NCBI GenBank assembly: GCA_933228675.1
Contig: OW121743.1
Span: 14,391,224 to 14,455,223 of the forward strand
Reading direction: 5' to 3'
DNA from: Stomorhina lunata
Taxonomy: Eukaryota; Arthropoda; Insecta; Diptera; Rhiniidae
Length of the DNA stretch: 64,000 nt
Shown here in pieces: positions 45,060-56,749 of the stretch. A program made the position numbers and the translations under genes. The notes under the pieces are model-generated. The model did not search any database. It worked only from the letters and a program-made list of their open reading frames with translations, and was not told where the DNA came from. Each line of letters opens with the position of its first letter. Position 1 is the first letter of the stretch.

Positions 45060-46190
45060 TACAAAAAACATCTTATTTTAAAAGAAAAGTTTTCAATCTC
45101 TTGTTTTTTATGCAAATTTAAAAAAAAAATCTTATTTTTTTAGGAAATTTTTTAAAATTTTTATAGGAAATTTTTTCAAAAAACAATTTTTTATGATAAA
45201 TTTTTCAAAAATTTCTTATTTTTATAGGAAATGTTTTCAAAAAGCTATTATTTTTATAATTAATTTTTAAAAATTGTCTTAGTTTTATAAGAAATTTTTT
45301 CAAATAACTATTTTTTTTTAACAACAAATTTTTTAAAATTTTGTTATTTTTACATAAAATTCCCAAAATTTCTTTATTATTTTGTAAGTAAATTTTCAAT
45401 GCCTTTTTTAATGCCTCTTTTAAGGAAATTTTTAAAAAATTTCTTATTTATATAGGAATATTTTTAAAATTTCATTTTTTATAGAAATTTTTTTCAAAAA
45501 TTTAAAATTTTTCTAGGAAATTTTTTTAAAAAATTCTTTCCTATAAAGTTTTCAAAAACTTCATGTTTTTATAGGAAATTTTTCAAAAAATATTTATTTT
45601 AATAAGAATTTTTTCAAAAATTTCTTATTTCTATTATAAATTTTTCAGAAATTTCTTATTTTAAAAGCAAATTTTTACAGGAAAATTTTAAAAAATTTCT
45701 GATTTTTACAGAAAATTTTTCAATAATTATAATTTTTTTTTTTTAAATTCCTATTTTTCATTAGAAATTTAAAAAGAAAATATAATTTTTTATGGGAATT
45801 CTTCTTCTTCTTCTGTTATCCTTGACTCCCAGTGGAGCATAGGGCCTGGGAATTAAAAAAAATATATTTTTTTCTTAAAAAAATTTTTCAACAATTTGTT
45901 ATTTTCATAGAAAATCTTTCAAAAATTTCTTACTTTTATAGAAAATTTTTCAAAAATTGTAAAATTATGTAAATATAAAATTCTAATAAATTTCTTATTT
46001 GTTTTAAAAATTTTTCAAAAATTTCTTTTTTTATAGGAAATTTTTTTTAACAATTTCTTATTTTGAAAAGAAAATTTTCAAAAATTTCTTATTTTTAAAG
46101 TAAAATTTTGTTTCAGGAATTTTTCAAAAATGTCTATTTTTGAGGAAATTTTTAAAAAATTTCTTATTTTTATAAGAAACTATTTAATTT
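45060..46190. repeat. Degenerate ~30-bp AT-rich tandem repeat
   Basis: Diverged units of the type TTTCAAAAATTTCTTATTTT followed by TATAGGAAAT recur for about 1.1 kb. Low similarity between copies suggests an old array. Confidence 0.75.
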
Positions 46191-46555
46191 TATAGAATAA
46201 TTTTTAAAAAAATTCTTATAGCGTTCGTCACAGCACTTTAAAAGCGAATATCTTTTTCCTCCAAAAAAAAAAAGCACAATCGATGGGCTAATATTATCGG
46301 AAATCTGTGCAAAGATATCTAGTGCAGAACGGCAATGGGATACATTTAAGTACAACAAAATCCGTACAAATGTATCGTCCGTCACGCAGGATTTGTCCAT
46401 ATAAAAAACTTCGTAATGACGAAGCCAAAAATGTTTTCATAATTTATTTCATTTATTTCTCAAGATTCCTAATAAATACCTAATACATAAATTGATTTGA
46501 ACTGTGCTACACTTTCCATCCCCGTTATTTACAGCTACTCTCGGTCTCTTTTCTC
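46191..46555. other. Unique sequence, small minus-strand frame of unknown value
   Basis: A 76-codon minus frame (46400-46170) begins MDKSCVTDDTFVRILLYLNV and runs into the AT repeat. Its first ~60 codons are of mixed complexity, so it may be a gene or transposon fragment, but no domain or splice site supports it. Confidence 0.3.
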
Positions 46556-46559
46556 CACC

Positions 46560-46835
46560 ACTTTAGCTCATTAAATGTTAGCTGCTAACATTTACTTTCT
46601 TTGTGGTGAGTTTGTTTCAACTTAACATAACATTATTCAGATTTACAGTTGTTCATACTCGAGTTAACTGTTGCTTACCTCTGTAATGTTAATTTCAACT
46701 CTGTTATCTTAGATTTATCACTGTTAAGAGTTATTTACAAATGTTAACTGCCACTAATCAATGTTACTTGTTGCTTATTTGTCTGTTAACTTAAGTTAAA
46801 GCTTTTAAGTTACTGTTAAATTTATTTTTTCAACA
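46560..46835. promoter_or_regulatory. Cluster of GTTAAC / TGTTAA motifs
   Basis: About nine occurrences of TGTTAA, GTTAAC or TGTTAC-like words fall within 275 bp, several as TGTTAACTG. They lie 50-330 bp upstream of a candidate TSS at 46887. This looks like a homotypic binding-site cluster. The factor is unknown (Myb-type TAACTG and forkhead-like TGTTAAC readings are both possible). Confidence 0.35.
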
Positions 46836-46884
46836 TTTCCAGCCACAATAACCAAACAACGTGTTACTGAGGCAATCAACGAAT

Positions 46885-46919
46885 TCAGTTTTAAAACGAG
46901 TTTCAAATCATACGGTTCG
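46885..46919 (+). promoter_or_regulatory. Candidate Inr + DPE core promoter
   Basis: TCAGTT (46885-46890) matches the Inr TCAKTY. GGTTC at +28 to +32 (46914-46918) matches the DPE RGWYV at its required spacing. No TATA box is present. By chance a few such pairs are expected in a window of this size, so the call leans on the motif cluster upstream and a good splice donor 580 bp downstream. Confidence 0.3.
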
Positions 46920-47464
46920 TAAAAGAAGTGTTTGGTTGCTATTTTTATCTATTTTCCGCTTTATTCGCAACGGTTTAATGCAATTTTTCTACAAAAAAAA
47001 ACTCTTTCTAAAGAGTTTTAGTGAGTGTTTTTTACGATAAAACGAAATATCTAAAAAAATTAAACAAAAATTTAAATAAATTATTTCTTAAACAAAATTA
47101 AAAAAAAATTTAATTATTTAAAAAAAATCATCTCCCACGAAATTACAAGAAATTTTGTAATAAAAGAAATTGTCACAGAAAATTTCACTATTTCCATCAA
47201 GAAAAAAAAAGTAATTTAAGAAAACCACAATATTGTAATAAATAAAAATAAAAGAAAATTTTACACTCTCACTTATTTATTGGCAAATGAAATTTAAGAA
47301 AATTCAGCCCAAAACGAAAATATTGAAAAAATATAAAAGAAATTACTCAAAAAAAAAAGTTGTGATTTAAAAAATTTATTCATAAAATAACGAATAATAT
47401 CAACTTTAACTAGAAAGCACTTTTAAAGTCTCACAAAAAAGGATTAAAAATTACTTTTAAACAG
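46887..47464 (+). other. Candidate non-coding first exon of an unseen gene
   Basis: Would run from the Inr to a consensus donor ACAG|GTGAGTTTT (intron from 47465). No long frame lies inside, so it would be 5' UTR. If real, the satellite-filled stretch that follows would be the gene's first intron and the coding exons lie outside this window. Confidence 0.25.
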
Positions 47465-47639
47465 GTGAGTTTTGATAACAAAGAATGTTGGTCCCAACTT
47501 CAAATCCAAAATTATCGAAAATAAATTGGAACTATAACTATGAATGTACGTAGGCCCAATGGTGTAGCTATCGAGGAAATATGGTCTATATTTCCGAGAC
47601 CATGAAGTTATAATATCTATATAGTCTTTATAGTCTTTA

Positions 47640-50600
47640 TAATAATTCACGAGGGAAGTTATAGTCTCTACAAAGACACACGAGTAAAGTTATAATCCCA
47701 CAAGAAAAGTTATAGTCTTTATATAGACCCACGAAGAAAGTTATAGTCTCTATAAAGACCCACGAGTGAAGTTATAGTCTTTATATAGACCCACGAGGAA
47801 AGTTATAGTCTCTATAAAGGCCCACGAGTGAAGTTATAGTCTTTATATAGACCCACGAAGGAAGTTATAGTCTCTATAAAGACCCACGAGTGAAGTTATA
47901 GTCTTTTTATAGACCCACGAGGAAAGTTATTGTCTCTATAAAGGCCCACGAGTGAAGTTATAGTCTTTATATAGACCCACGAAGGAAGTTATAGTCTCTA
48001 TAAAGACCCACGAGTGAAGTTATAGTCTTTTTATAGACCCACGAGGAAAGTAATTGTCTCTATAAAGGCCCACGAGTGAAGTTATAGTCTTTATATAGAC
48101 CCACGAAGGAAGTTATAGTCTCTATAAAGACCCACGAGTGAAGTTATAGTGTTTATATAGACCCATGAGAAAGTTATAGTGTTTATATAGACCCACGAGG
48201 AAGTTATAGTTTCCATAAAGACCCATGAGTGAAGTTAAAGTCTCTTTATAGGCCCACAAGTGAAGTTATAGTCTTTATATAGACCCACGAGGAAGTTATA
48301 GTCTCCATAAAGACCCACGAGGGAAGTTATAGTCTTTATATACCCGACGATGGAAGTTATAGTCTCCATAAAGACCCACGAGGGAAGTTATAGTCTCTAA
48401 AAAAGCCCACGAGTGAAGTTATAGTCTTTATATAGACCCACGAGGAAAGTTATTGTCTCTATAAAGGCCCATGAGTGAAGTTATAGTCTTTATATAGACC
48501 CACGAAGGGAGTTATAGTCTCTATAAAGACCCACGAGTGAAGTTATAGTCTTTTTATAGACCCACGAGGAAAGTTATTGTCTCTATAAAGGCCACGAGTG
48601 AAGTTATAGTCTTTATATAGAGCCACGAAGGAAGTTATAGTCTCTATAAAGACCCACGAGTGAAGTTATAGTCTTTTTATAGACCCACGAGGAAAGTTAT
48701 TGTCTCTATAAAGGCCCACGAGTGAAGTTATAGTCTTTATATAGACCCACGAGGGAAGTTATAGTCTCTATAAAGACCCACGAGGAAAGTTATTGTCTCT
48801 ATAAAGGCCCACGAGTGAAGTTATAGTCTTTATATAGACCCACGAAGAAAGTTATAGTCTCTATAAAGACCCACGAGTGAAGTTATAGTGTTTATATAGA
48901 CCCACGAGGGAAGTTATAGTCTCTATAAAAGTCCAGTTATAGTATATTTAAAAGTCCACGAGTGAAGTTATAGTGTTTATATAGACCCATGAGAAAGTTA
49001 TAGTGTTTATATAGACCCACGAGGAAGTTATAGTTTCCATAAAGACCCATGAGTGAAGTTAAAGTCTCTTTATAGGCCCACAAGTGAAGTTATAGTCTTT
49101 ATATAGACCCACGAGGAAGTTATAGTCTCCATAAAGACCCACGAGGGAAGTTATAGTCTTTATATACCCGACGATGGAAGTTATAGTCTCCATAAAGACC
49201 CACGAGGGAAGTTATAGTCTCTAAAAAAGCCCACGAGTGAAGTTATAGTCTTTATATAGACCCACGAGGAAAGTTATTGTCTCTATAAAGGCCCACGAGT
49301 GAAGTTATAGTCTTTATATAGACCCACGAAGGAAGTTATAGTCTCTATAAAGACCCACGAGTGAAGTTATAGTCTTTTTATAGACCCACGAGGAAAGTTA
49401 TTGTCTCTATAAAGGCCCACGAGTGAAGTTATAGTCTTTATATAGACCCACGAAGGAAGTTATAGTCTCTATAAAGACCCACGAGTGAAGTGAAGTTATA
49501 GTCTTTTTATAGACCCACGAGGAAAGTAATTGTCTCTATAAAGGCCCACGAGTGAAGTTATAGTCTTTATATAGACCCACGAAGGAAGTTATAGTCTCTA
49601 TAAAGACCCACGAGTGAAGTTATAGTGTTTATATAGACCCATGAGAAAGTTATAGTGTTTATATAGACCCACGAGGAAGTTATAGTTTCCATAAAGACCC
49701 ATGAGTGAAGTTAAAGTCTCTTTAAAGGCCCACAAGTGAAGTTATAGTCTTTATATAGACCCACGAGGAAGTTATAGTCTCCATAAAGACCCACGAGGGA
49801 AGTTATAGTCTTTATATACCCGACGATGGAAGTTATAGTCTCCATAAAGACCCACGAGGGAAGTTATAGTCTCTAAAAAAGCCCACGAGTGAAGTTATAG
49901 TCTTTATATAGACCCACGAGGAAAGTTATTGTCTCTATAAAGGCCCATGAGTGAAGTTATAGTCTTTATATAGACCCACGAAGGAAGTTATAGTCTCTAT
50001 AAAGACCCACGAGTGAAGTTATAGTCTTTTTATAGACCCACGAGGAAAGTTATTGTCTCTATAAAGGCAAACGAGTGAAGTTATAGTCTTTATATAGACC
50101 CACGAAGGAAGTTATAGTCTCTATAAAGACCCACGAGTGAAGTTATAGTCTTTTTATATACCCACGAGGAAAGTTATTGTCTCTATAAAGGCCCACGAGT
50201 GAAGTTATAGTCGTTATATAGACCCACGAAGGAAGTTATAGTCTCCATAAAGACCCACGAGTGAATTTATAGTCTTTTTATAGACCCACGAGGAAAGTTA
50301 TTGTCTCTATAAAGGCCCACGAGTGAAGTTGTAGTCTTTATATAGACCCACAAGGGAAGTTATAGTCTCTATAAAGACCCACGAGTGAAGTTATAGTGTT
50401 TATATAGACCCACGAGGGAAGTTATAGTGTCTATAAAAGTCTAGTTATAGTATATTTAAAAGTCCACGAATGAAGTTATAGTGTTTATATAGACCCATGA
50501 GAAAGTTATAGTGTTTATATAGACCCACGAGGAAGTTATAGTTTCCATAAAGACCCATGAGTGAAGTTAAAGTCTCTTTAAAGGCCCACAAGTGAAGGTA

Positions 50601-50995
50601 TAGTCTTTATATAGACCCACGAGGAAGTTATAGTCTCCATAAAGACCCACGAGGGAAGTTATAGTCTTTATATACCCGACGATGGAAGTTATAGTCTCCA
50701 TAAAGACCCACGAGGGAAGTTATAGTCTCTAAAAAGGCCCGCGAGTGAAGTTATAGTCTTTATATAGACCCACGAGGAAGTTATAGTCTCCGTAAAGACC
50801 CACGAGAAAAGTTATAGTCTCTATAAAGGCCCACGAGTGAAGTTATAGTGTATATATAGACCCAAGAGGAAGTTTCAGTCTCTATAAAAACCCACGAGGA
50901 AAGTTATAGTCTCTATAAAGACCCACGAGTGAAGTTATAGTGTTTATATAGTGTCTATATAGAGCGACTATAGACCTAAGAGCGAAGTTATAGAT
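47640..50995. repeat. 31-bp satellite with higher-order structure
   Basis: About 105 units of the type CTCTATAAAGACCCACGAG plus TGAAGTTATAGT. Neighbouring units alternate between TTTATATAGACCCACGA and CTCTATAAAG(A/G)CCCACGA forms, giving a ~62-bp dimer. A rarer block (ACCCATGAGAAAG, then TTTCCATAAAGACCCATGAG, then TTAAAGTCTCTTTA) marks a higher-order repeat at about 48165, 48984, 49637 and 50493 (spacings about 820, 650 and 855 bp). Every unit contains TATAAAG or TATATAG. Confidence 0.93.
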
Positions 50996-51975
50996 TTACC
51001 TTATAGAAACCGAAAAGTGAAGCGATATAAATACTATATAGCGACCTTAAAGAAAGTAACAGGTGGTATATATAGAACACCAACAAGTGCAGTAAGAAAA
51101 GGACTTCATAGACCCCACAAGTAAAGCTAGAGATGGGAACTGAAATGACTAACAAGTGACGCTTAACATACTCGTAAATTATAAATGTCATATTTTAAAA
51201 AACTCTACCGAACCTATTATTGAACAGGATATATTATGCAGCGACTGATGAGTAAAGTAATATGTATAAAGGCTACTTTAATGGAAACTAGAGGTGAACT
51301 ATATAAAATACCCAAGGGTGAAGTAAGAAAGAAATTGCATAGGGGAACTCTAAGTAAAGATGGAGAGGGGTTTTAAAATGAATCACAAGTGACTTACCAT
51401 GTACTCGTAAAGCAATGGAAGCTACAGTTGGACTAATAAGGGATTGCATCGAGAAACATAGTGTAATCTATGAATCGGTTATATAGACATACAAATCAAT
51501 GAGTAAGTGACACTATAAATAGATCCACGATACAAGTTTTATAACAAACGAGTGAAGTTTTTGAGGACCTGCGAAAATAGCTGTAAGGATACTGTATAGA
51601 TTGAAGTAATAGAGAGTTTGTGTAGAGACCTACGATCTAATTAATCTGAAGCCATTAATTTATTATCCCCTCCGATTGTCAAATAGAGCTATTTAAAATT
51701 CTACTGTGAACTCTCAAATTAAACTTTGTAAACAACTAAAATTAAGTCTTAAGAAGGACAGGGTAGTTTACCTCGAATCAGTCAAATTAGAATGATAATC
51801 GATGGGACTATGTAAAGAACTACTCTATATATATAAGGTGGAACTATCTGAAGTTGAAAGTTTTCTATGAATGTTGTAGGTTTGGTTGCTTGGGTTTAGA
51901 ACGATGGTCCCTTCGTCCAACCTGTAAAGGATAAAAAATAAGAAAAGAAAGTATTGACTACCAGATGCTACAATG
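50996..51975. repeat. Decayed flank of the 31-bp satellite
   Basis: Diverged remnants such as AAAGTGAAGCGATATAAA, CAAGTGAAGTAAG-like, ATAGATCCACGATACAAG and GAGACCTACGATCTAATT continue without exact tandem order up to the mariner element. No gene is seen. Confidence 0.55.
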
Positions 51976-51977
51976 TA
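51976..51977. repeat. TA target-site duplication, left side of mariner
   Basis: TA immediately before the left TIR. The matching TA is at 53221-53222. Confidence 0.7.
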
Positions 51978-53220
51978 TCGGGTGGTTAAATTTCAAGGGC
52001 CGATGTTGATTTTGAATAAAACACAAACTATTTAGGAAATTATTGTAATTTTATTTTATTATGATATATTGGTATTACTCAATTATGTATGGAACAAAAT
52101 ATCGGCCAAAGGGGCGCCGCGACCACGGCGGCACACCTCCATCCGATGGTCCAAATTTTCGATGACCCTGAGGCATAATGGAGGTTCTATGCCGTTAATG
52201 TGCCGAATTATCTCATCCTTTAGCTCTTGAATTGTTGCTGGCTTATCGACGTACACCTTTTCTTTCAAATAACCCCAAAGAAAAAAGTCAAACGGTGTCA
52301 AATCACATGATCTTGGCGGCCAATTGACATCGCCATTACGTGAGATAACACGGCCATTGAATTTGTTGCGCAAAAGAGCCATTGTTTCGTTAGCTGTGTG
52401 ACAAGTGGCACCGTCCTGCTGAAACCACATATCGTCCACATCCATATCTTCCAATTCGGACCATAAAAAGTTCGTTATCATCTCACGATAGCGAACACCA
52501 TTCACAGTAACTACCTGACCGGCCTCATTTTGGAAAAAATACGGCCCGATGATGCCGCCAGCCCATAAACCGCACCAAACAGTCACTCTTTGTGGGTGCA
52601 TTGGTTTTTCGACAATCACTCATAGATTCTCATTCGCCCAAATGCGGCAATTCTGTTTATTGACGAATCCACCGAGGTAAAAATGTGCCTCACTGTTGCC
52701 ATTTCTTGCCACCATACTGGCCATTCACGACGTTTGGAACGGTCAAGAGGCTTTGTAAGCACCTTGTAAGCGTGTAAATGCAAGTCTTTATGCATAATGT
52801 TCATCAACGACGAGCGTGAGAGGTGCAATTGTTGGGCACGACGACGAGTTGAGGTGGACGGCTCTTAAGCCTCACTATCGCGAACAGCAGCAGTATTTTC
52901 TGCAGTACGAGCTGTACGAGCATGCACTGGTGTTCTCAGATCTTCTACAGACCCGGTTTGCTCGAATTTTTCCACGATTTTTGCGATTGTACGCACATTT
53001 GGACGATCAAATTGACCAAAAAAATCACGAAGTGCACGATATGCATTTTGATTTAAACGCCCATTTTCATAATAAGTCTAGATAACTTTAACACGTTGTT
53101 ACATTGTGTATCTCTCCATGGTTCAAATTGAGTAAGTCTGAAGCAGAGAAATGTCAAATAAAATTCGGAAAAAAACTTGGCGTTTAGGTGTGGTTCGGCC
53201 CTTACAATTTAACCACCCTT
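51978..53220 (-). mobile_element. Mariner (DD41D-type) element, 1243 bp, inactive
   Basis: Left end TCGGGTGGTTAAATTTCAAG and right end, read inward, AAGGGTGGTTAAATTGTAAG match at 16 of 20 positions and both continue GGCCGA. TA dinucleotides flank both ends. The length is normal for a mariner. The transposase is on the minus strand and carries several disabling changes, so the copy could only move in trans. It sits inside decayed satellite sequence. Confidence 0.92.
52083..53100 (-). pseudogene. Broken mariner transposase gene, DD41D type
   Basis: The C-terminal 178 codons (52619-52083) are open. They contain HPQRVTVWCGLWAGGIIGPY, WFQQDGATCHTA (second catalytic Asp), WPPRSCDLTPFDFFLWGYLK (third Asp) and KPATIQELKDEI. 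Counting between those two Asp residues gives 41, placing it in the DD41D (rosa/VISITOR-type) group and not DD34D. Upstream, an N-terminal helix-turn-helix part (NQNAYRALRDFFGQFDRP, VRTIAKIVEKFEQTGSVEDL) is readable up to about 53070. It is interrupted by a TAA near 52866, a frameshift near 52680 close to the first Asp region, and a TGA at about 52622 that looks like a CGA-to-TGA change. Further stops lie before residue 20 of the recognisable part. Confidence 0.9.
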
Positions 53221-53222
53221 TA
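53221..53222. repeat. TA target-site duplication, right side of mariner
   Basis: TA directly after the right TIR, pairing with 51976-51977. Confidence 0.7.
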
Positions 53223-53625
53223 TATTAAGTCTATTTTTATAAACTCTAACATTCGAGAGCTCAAATGAAATGAGTAAATCCATTTTTACCTTTTCTAACG
53301 TTAGAGAGCTCAGATATATCGTGTAGAAACAATTGATATTGTATAGAAGTTCAAAATCTGCTCTCTATATAGAAGTATATAAGAAGCTATAAAATAGAAA
53401 ATTGACTTGTAATCGATTAAATAAATCTAAGATTAGGAAAGAAATGGAACACTATAAGCCACTCTAACTGGAGAGGAAATGGGACTTTCTAAAGGATTAC
53501 TATTTCTGTAGAAATGGAACTATTCAAGTCCTATAATTGAAGTAGAAATGAGAGTTTGTAAAGAATTCTAATTCAGAAAAGTTACCAAAACTTCAATATC
53601 TATATCAAGGCTTCAATACCTACAT
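53223..53625. other. Low-complexity sequence, probably decayed satellite
   Basis: Short imperfect repeats (AGAGAGCTCA twice, GAAATGGAACTAT-like units). No gene is seen. Confidence 0.45.
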
Positions 53626-53629
53626 ATAT

Positions 53630-54505
53630 ATGTAAAGGGTTTTCAATAAGAGCACTACAAAAAAAGTTTTTTTTTTTTTTAAAATAAAACAAAAACTGTT
53701 TTGGATATCAATGAAAAAGCACGTTTGATGCCATTATGTATGGAACTCGATTTCTTTTGCATGGTCACCACGGGCACACTTGCAGAAGTGAAGACGCTAA
53801 ACCCAATTTTCGACAGTTTTCAAGCATAAACTGGCCGATACTGCTGCAATTTCACGTACGATATACGTACGAAGTTCATCAATCGTCGCTGGCTTGTTGG
53901 CATAGACCATCGACTTGACTTAGCCTTACAGGAAATAGTCTTACGGCGTCAAATCGCACGACCGAGGCGGCCATTTGACTGGACCATTTAATGAGATAAC
54001 ACGTTTTACGAACTTGGTTTTCAATAAATTGATCGTGGCATTCGCTGAGTTGGAACCACTTGACCTCCAAGTTCGTATCATCCAATTGGGGCCAAAAATA
54101 TTCGGTTGTCATTGAACGGCAGAGATTCAGATTCATAATAAGATTCATCACTTAAGATGTACGGTCCAATGGCGCCGCAGTCCCATAAAACGTACCAAAC
54201 CGTATTTTTTCGGAATGCAATAATGACACATGGAGCACGTGTGGCTTGCTGCCTGACCAATAACGCATATTATGTTTATTGGCGAAGCCATTCAGCCAGA
54301 AATGGGACTCATTGCTGAAGATGATTTGCGCTCTTAACATTGAGGCCACTGACTCCGAATTTCGGGAGTAAATTTTAATAATTTCGACTCGTATATCTTT
54401 CCATCATGAAATGTCAAACCTTACTGAAGAGAAATGTGGAAGAGTAGCAAGAAATATTGCGTTGTCTGATGTCCCTGTCGCTGTACTTTTGTGGCGTCCC
54501 TGTTT
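53630..54505 (-). pseudogene. Second, older mariner relic
   Basis: Starts with GGGTTTTCAATAAGAGCACT, which looks like a TIR. Minus-strand fragments in different frames read like mariner transposase: NKHNMRYWSG, FRKNTVWYVLWDCGAIGPYI, LAPIG then WPQLDDTNLEVKWFQLSECH (the QQDGA block altered) and VDGLCQQASDD (matching the KPATIQEL-type end). Many frameshifts and substitutions, including loss of the second catalytic Asp motif, make it clearly dead and older than the 51978-53220 copy. No matching right TIR was found. Confidence 0.72.
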
Positions 54506-55627
54506 AATGACTCTATATGTATATTAAGATATTACCAGTGCAAATTTTATTTAAAATTTTCTTCAAATAAAAACTTTCTATGAAAAAATGAGGAAACATG
54601 ATGAACATAGTCTCTCCTAAACCATTGATAAAATTTTGCAATTTAACGGTTAAATGCACCAAACATCATCGATGACAATCATTACAACAAAAAAAGTAAT
54701 AATAGAAAGAAAAAAGGCATAAAGATTAAAAAAAAAATAAGTTAAACTAAACTAAAAAAGCATTAGCAGCAATAAAAAAAAATGTAAAAGTAATCGAAAA
54801 CTGCAAAGACAACATTTTTATAACAGAATTTATACAGAAAAGACAACAACAACATAAACAACTTCCATGTTGTTGTTGTAGTAAATAACATGTTTATAAT
54901 TGTTTAATCAGCTGTTCTAAATTTTTATGTACAAGTTTGAATTTTGAGCCGAGTATTTTTAGTAGAGGGAGGAAGTAGAGATAGAGTAAATAGTAGAAAA
55001 TTCTGCTTGACCAATTCAAATACTCAAATTACAAAAATAACAAATGTAGAATTCTATAAAATACAGAAGCTTAGCAACAACAAAAACTGGGGAGAGAAGA
55101 GCAGTAATAGGTACTCTTTTGGCTTATATGTGTGTAAGAGTGAGAGGTTAGGTATGCAACTGTATATGAAAAGCAACAATCAAAATGCAACAAACACAAT
55201 ACAAAAACATTTTGGAGAAAAAGCTATTGTAATTAACCGTAATTACTCTAGTATTTTCTCATAATTACACAAGCAAAACCGAGGTAAAGGGGAGATATAA
55301 AGGTCACCCACAAACTAAAGAGAAAGAGATATAAAAAAGTGATAAAACAAAAGAGTTTAGAAAAATGTAAATAAAAATGTACCTAAAAAAAAGAAACTAC
55401 TGTTAGTCGTGAGTTTTGAAGAAGAGTTTTAATATAAGTTTTATTTATAGTCTTGGAAACTTAACATCTAAAAAGGAGTTATAAAATCCATTTTATTTAT
55501 ATTCTTGGAAACTTAAAGTCTAAATAACTTTTTGTTCCATAAATTCCTTGACTGGCTCTATCTATTTCATCGCTGGCGCCATCCTCATCCACTAAATCAC
55601 CTTGAATTCTTCACACACACATTGTTA

Positions 55628-55645
55628 ACGCCGCCGCGGCGTTTA
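55628..55645. repeat. GC-rich hairpin AACGCCG-CCG-CGGCGTT
   Basis: Inverted arms AACGCCG and CGGCGTT with a 3-nt loop, standing out in very AT-rich DNA. Seen directly. Function unknown. Confidence 0.5.
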
Positions 55646-55676
55646 CATTAATCTTACATGACTTGGCGTTGGCAAA

Positions 55677-55721
55677 TGTCAAACAAAATCTATCAATTTG
55701 ACAGAAATGTCAGTGTTGACA
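55677..55721. promoter_or_regulatory. Cluster of four TGTCA/TGACA sites
   Basis: TGTCA at 55677, TGACA at 55699, TGTCA at 55708 and TGACA at 55717, the middle two forming the dyad TGACAGAAATGTCA. TGTCA is the core recognised by TALE-class homeodomain proteins (for example TGIF/Vis/Achi, Homothorax). Whether it is bound is unknown. Confidence 0.35.
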
Positions 55722-56078
55722 AAGAAAAAATTCCTATAAAGTAAACGGATAAAATTACAATTCGGTCAAGTGAGAATAAGTTATTGAAAATGCAGCGAGA
55801 ATTTTAAAATTTTAATTTTGAATATAAGTAGTATAAAGTTCTGACAAAAGACCTTCAAAATAAAAGTAAGCTTAAGGAGGGTTTTTAAGAGTCTAAAGAG
55901 TAAATAGAAATAAAAAGAAAAAAATTTGGTAAAGGATAAGGTAAGAAGGAATGAAAAGAAAAAAGTCTGGAGCTATGTGTGTATATAAAAAGACACTATT
56001 GAGACCAAGCCGGAACTAGATAAAGAGTAAGATTAAAGCTAATCTAGATTCGTATAAAGATCCACAATAAAAACAAGC

Positions 56079-56705
56079 ATGAAAGTGCTATAGTCGGTCA
56101 AGACCGACCATAGGATACCCTTCACCACTAAGGTCAAAGGTGTTCTTTTTCCTGTATAAAGACAAATATTTGCTAAATTTTGCCATCATACAAACATTTT
56201 CATAAAACTTATAACTATATTCAAGCTGTTTCCGTCATTTGAACTTATATGAGAGCTAGGGTCAAGCGTGGACCGATTATCTCGAAATTTAGCAAATTGA
56301 TTACAGTTGTTACGAAAATTATGTATGCAAACAAGAAACTTAAAATTCGCATTATCTTCAGATGTACGAGCGTTTGAGTGATTTTTGTGTCATTTACTGC
56401 GTTTTGAGAGAAAAGTTTGTATGGGAGCTATGGTCAAATGTGGACCGATTTCAACGAAATTTGGTGCAGTGATTTTAGTTTACATAAGAAGTATGTGCTT
56501 CATGAAAAAATATTGATATATGTGGGCAAAATATCAATTCCGGGAAGTGGGACCTATGGGAGGTACCATAAATAATGGACCGATTTTGACGAATTTCAAT
56601 AGCCATGGTCCCACTATCAAGAATTGCGACCTGTACTTTGATTACATGGTTTACATGGGGTCCAGCCAGCCAGCCGTCCAGACGGACCCGGCGAACACCC
56701 TGAAT
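56079..56705 (+). mobile_element. DINE-1/mini-me-like element, 3'-truncated
   Basis: Starts GAAAGTGCTATAGTCGGTCA and GATACCCTTCACCACTAAGG, continues with GGGAGCTATGGTCAAATGTG and GGGACCTATGGGAGGTACC, and reaches the CCAGCCAGCC...GACGGACC core. The 3' block (GCGTTACA...CAGCACAAAC) is missing. Confidence 0.66.
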
Positions 56706-56749
56706 ATGAAAACATTGATTGAGAAAATTGTAACTATAAAGGGACTTTA

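Larger units (their letters stand above)
54506..56078. other. Unique and AT-rich sequence without a supported gene
   Basis: Contains CAACAACAT and TTGTTGTTGTAG triplet runs (54845-54885), a ~65-bp tandem duplication around 55436-55525 (TTTATAGTCTTGGAAACTTA against TTTATATTCTTGGAAACTTA) and a higher-complexity patch at 55550-55760 listed separately. A 106-codon frame at 54944-55264 lacks an ATG start and any domain. Confidence 0.5.

Noticed and set aside
47640..50995. CRISPR-like reading of regularly spaced short repeats
   Set aside because: There are no unique spacers. Neighbouring units are themselves diverged copies of each other, and the genome is eukaryotic.
52816..53085. 89-aa plus-strand frame over the mariner N-terminus
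   Set aside because: Antisense shadow of the broken transposase, which is readable on the minus strand.
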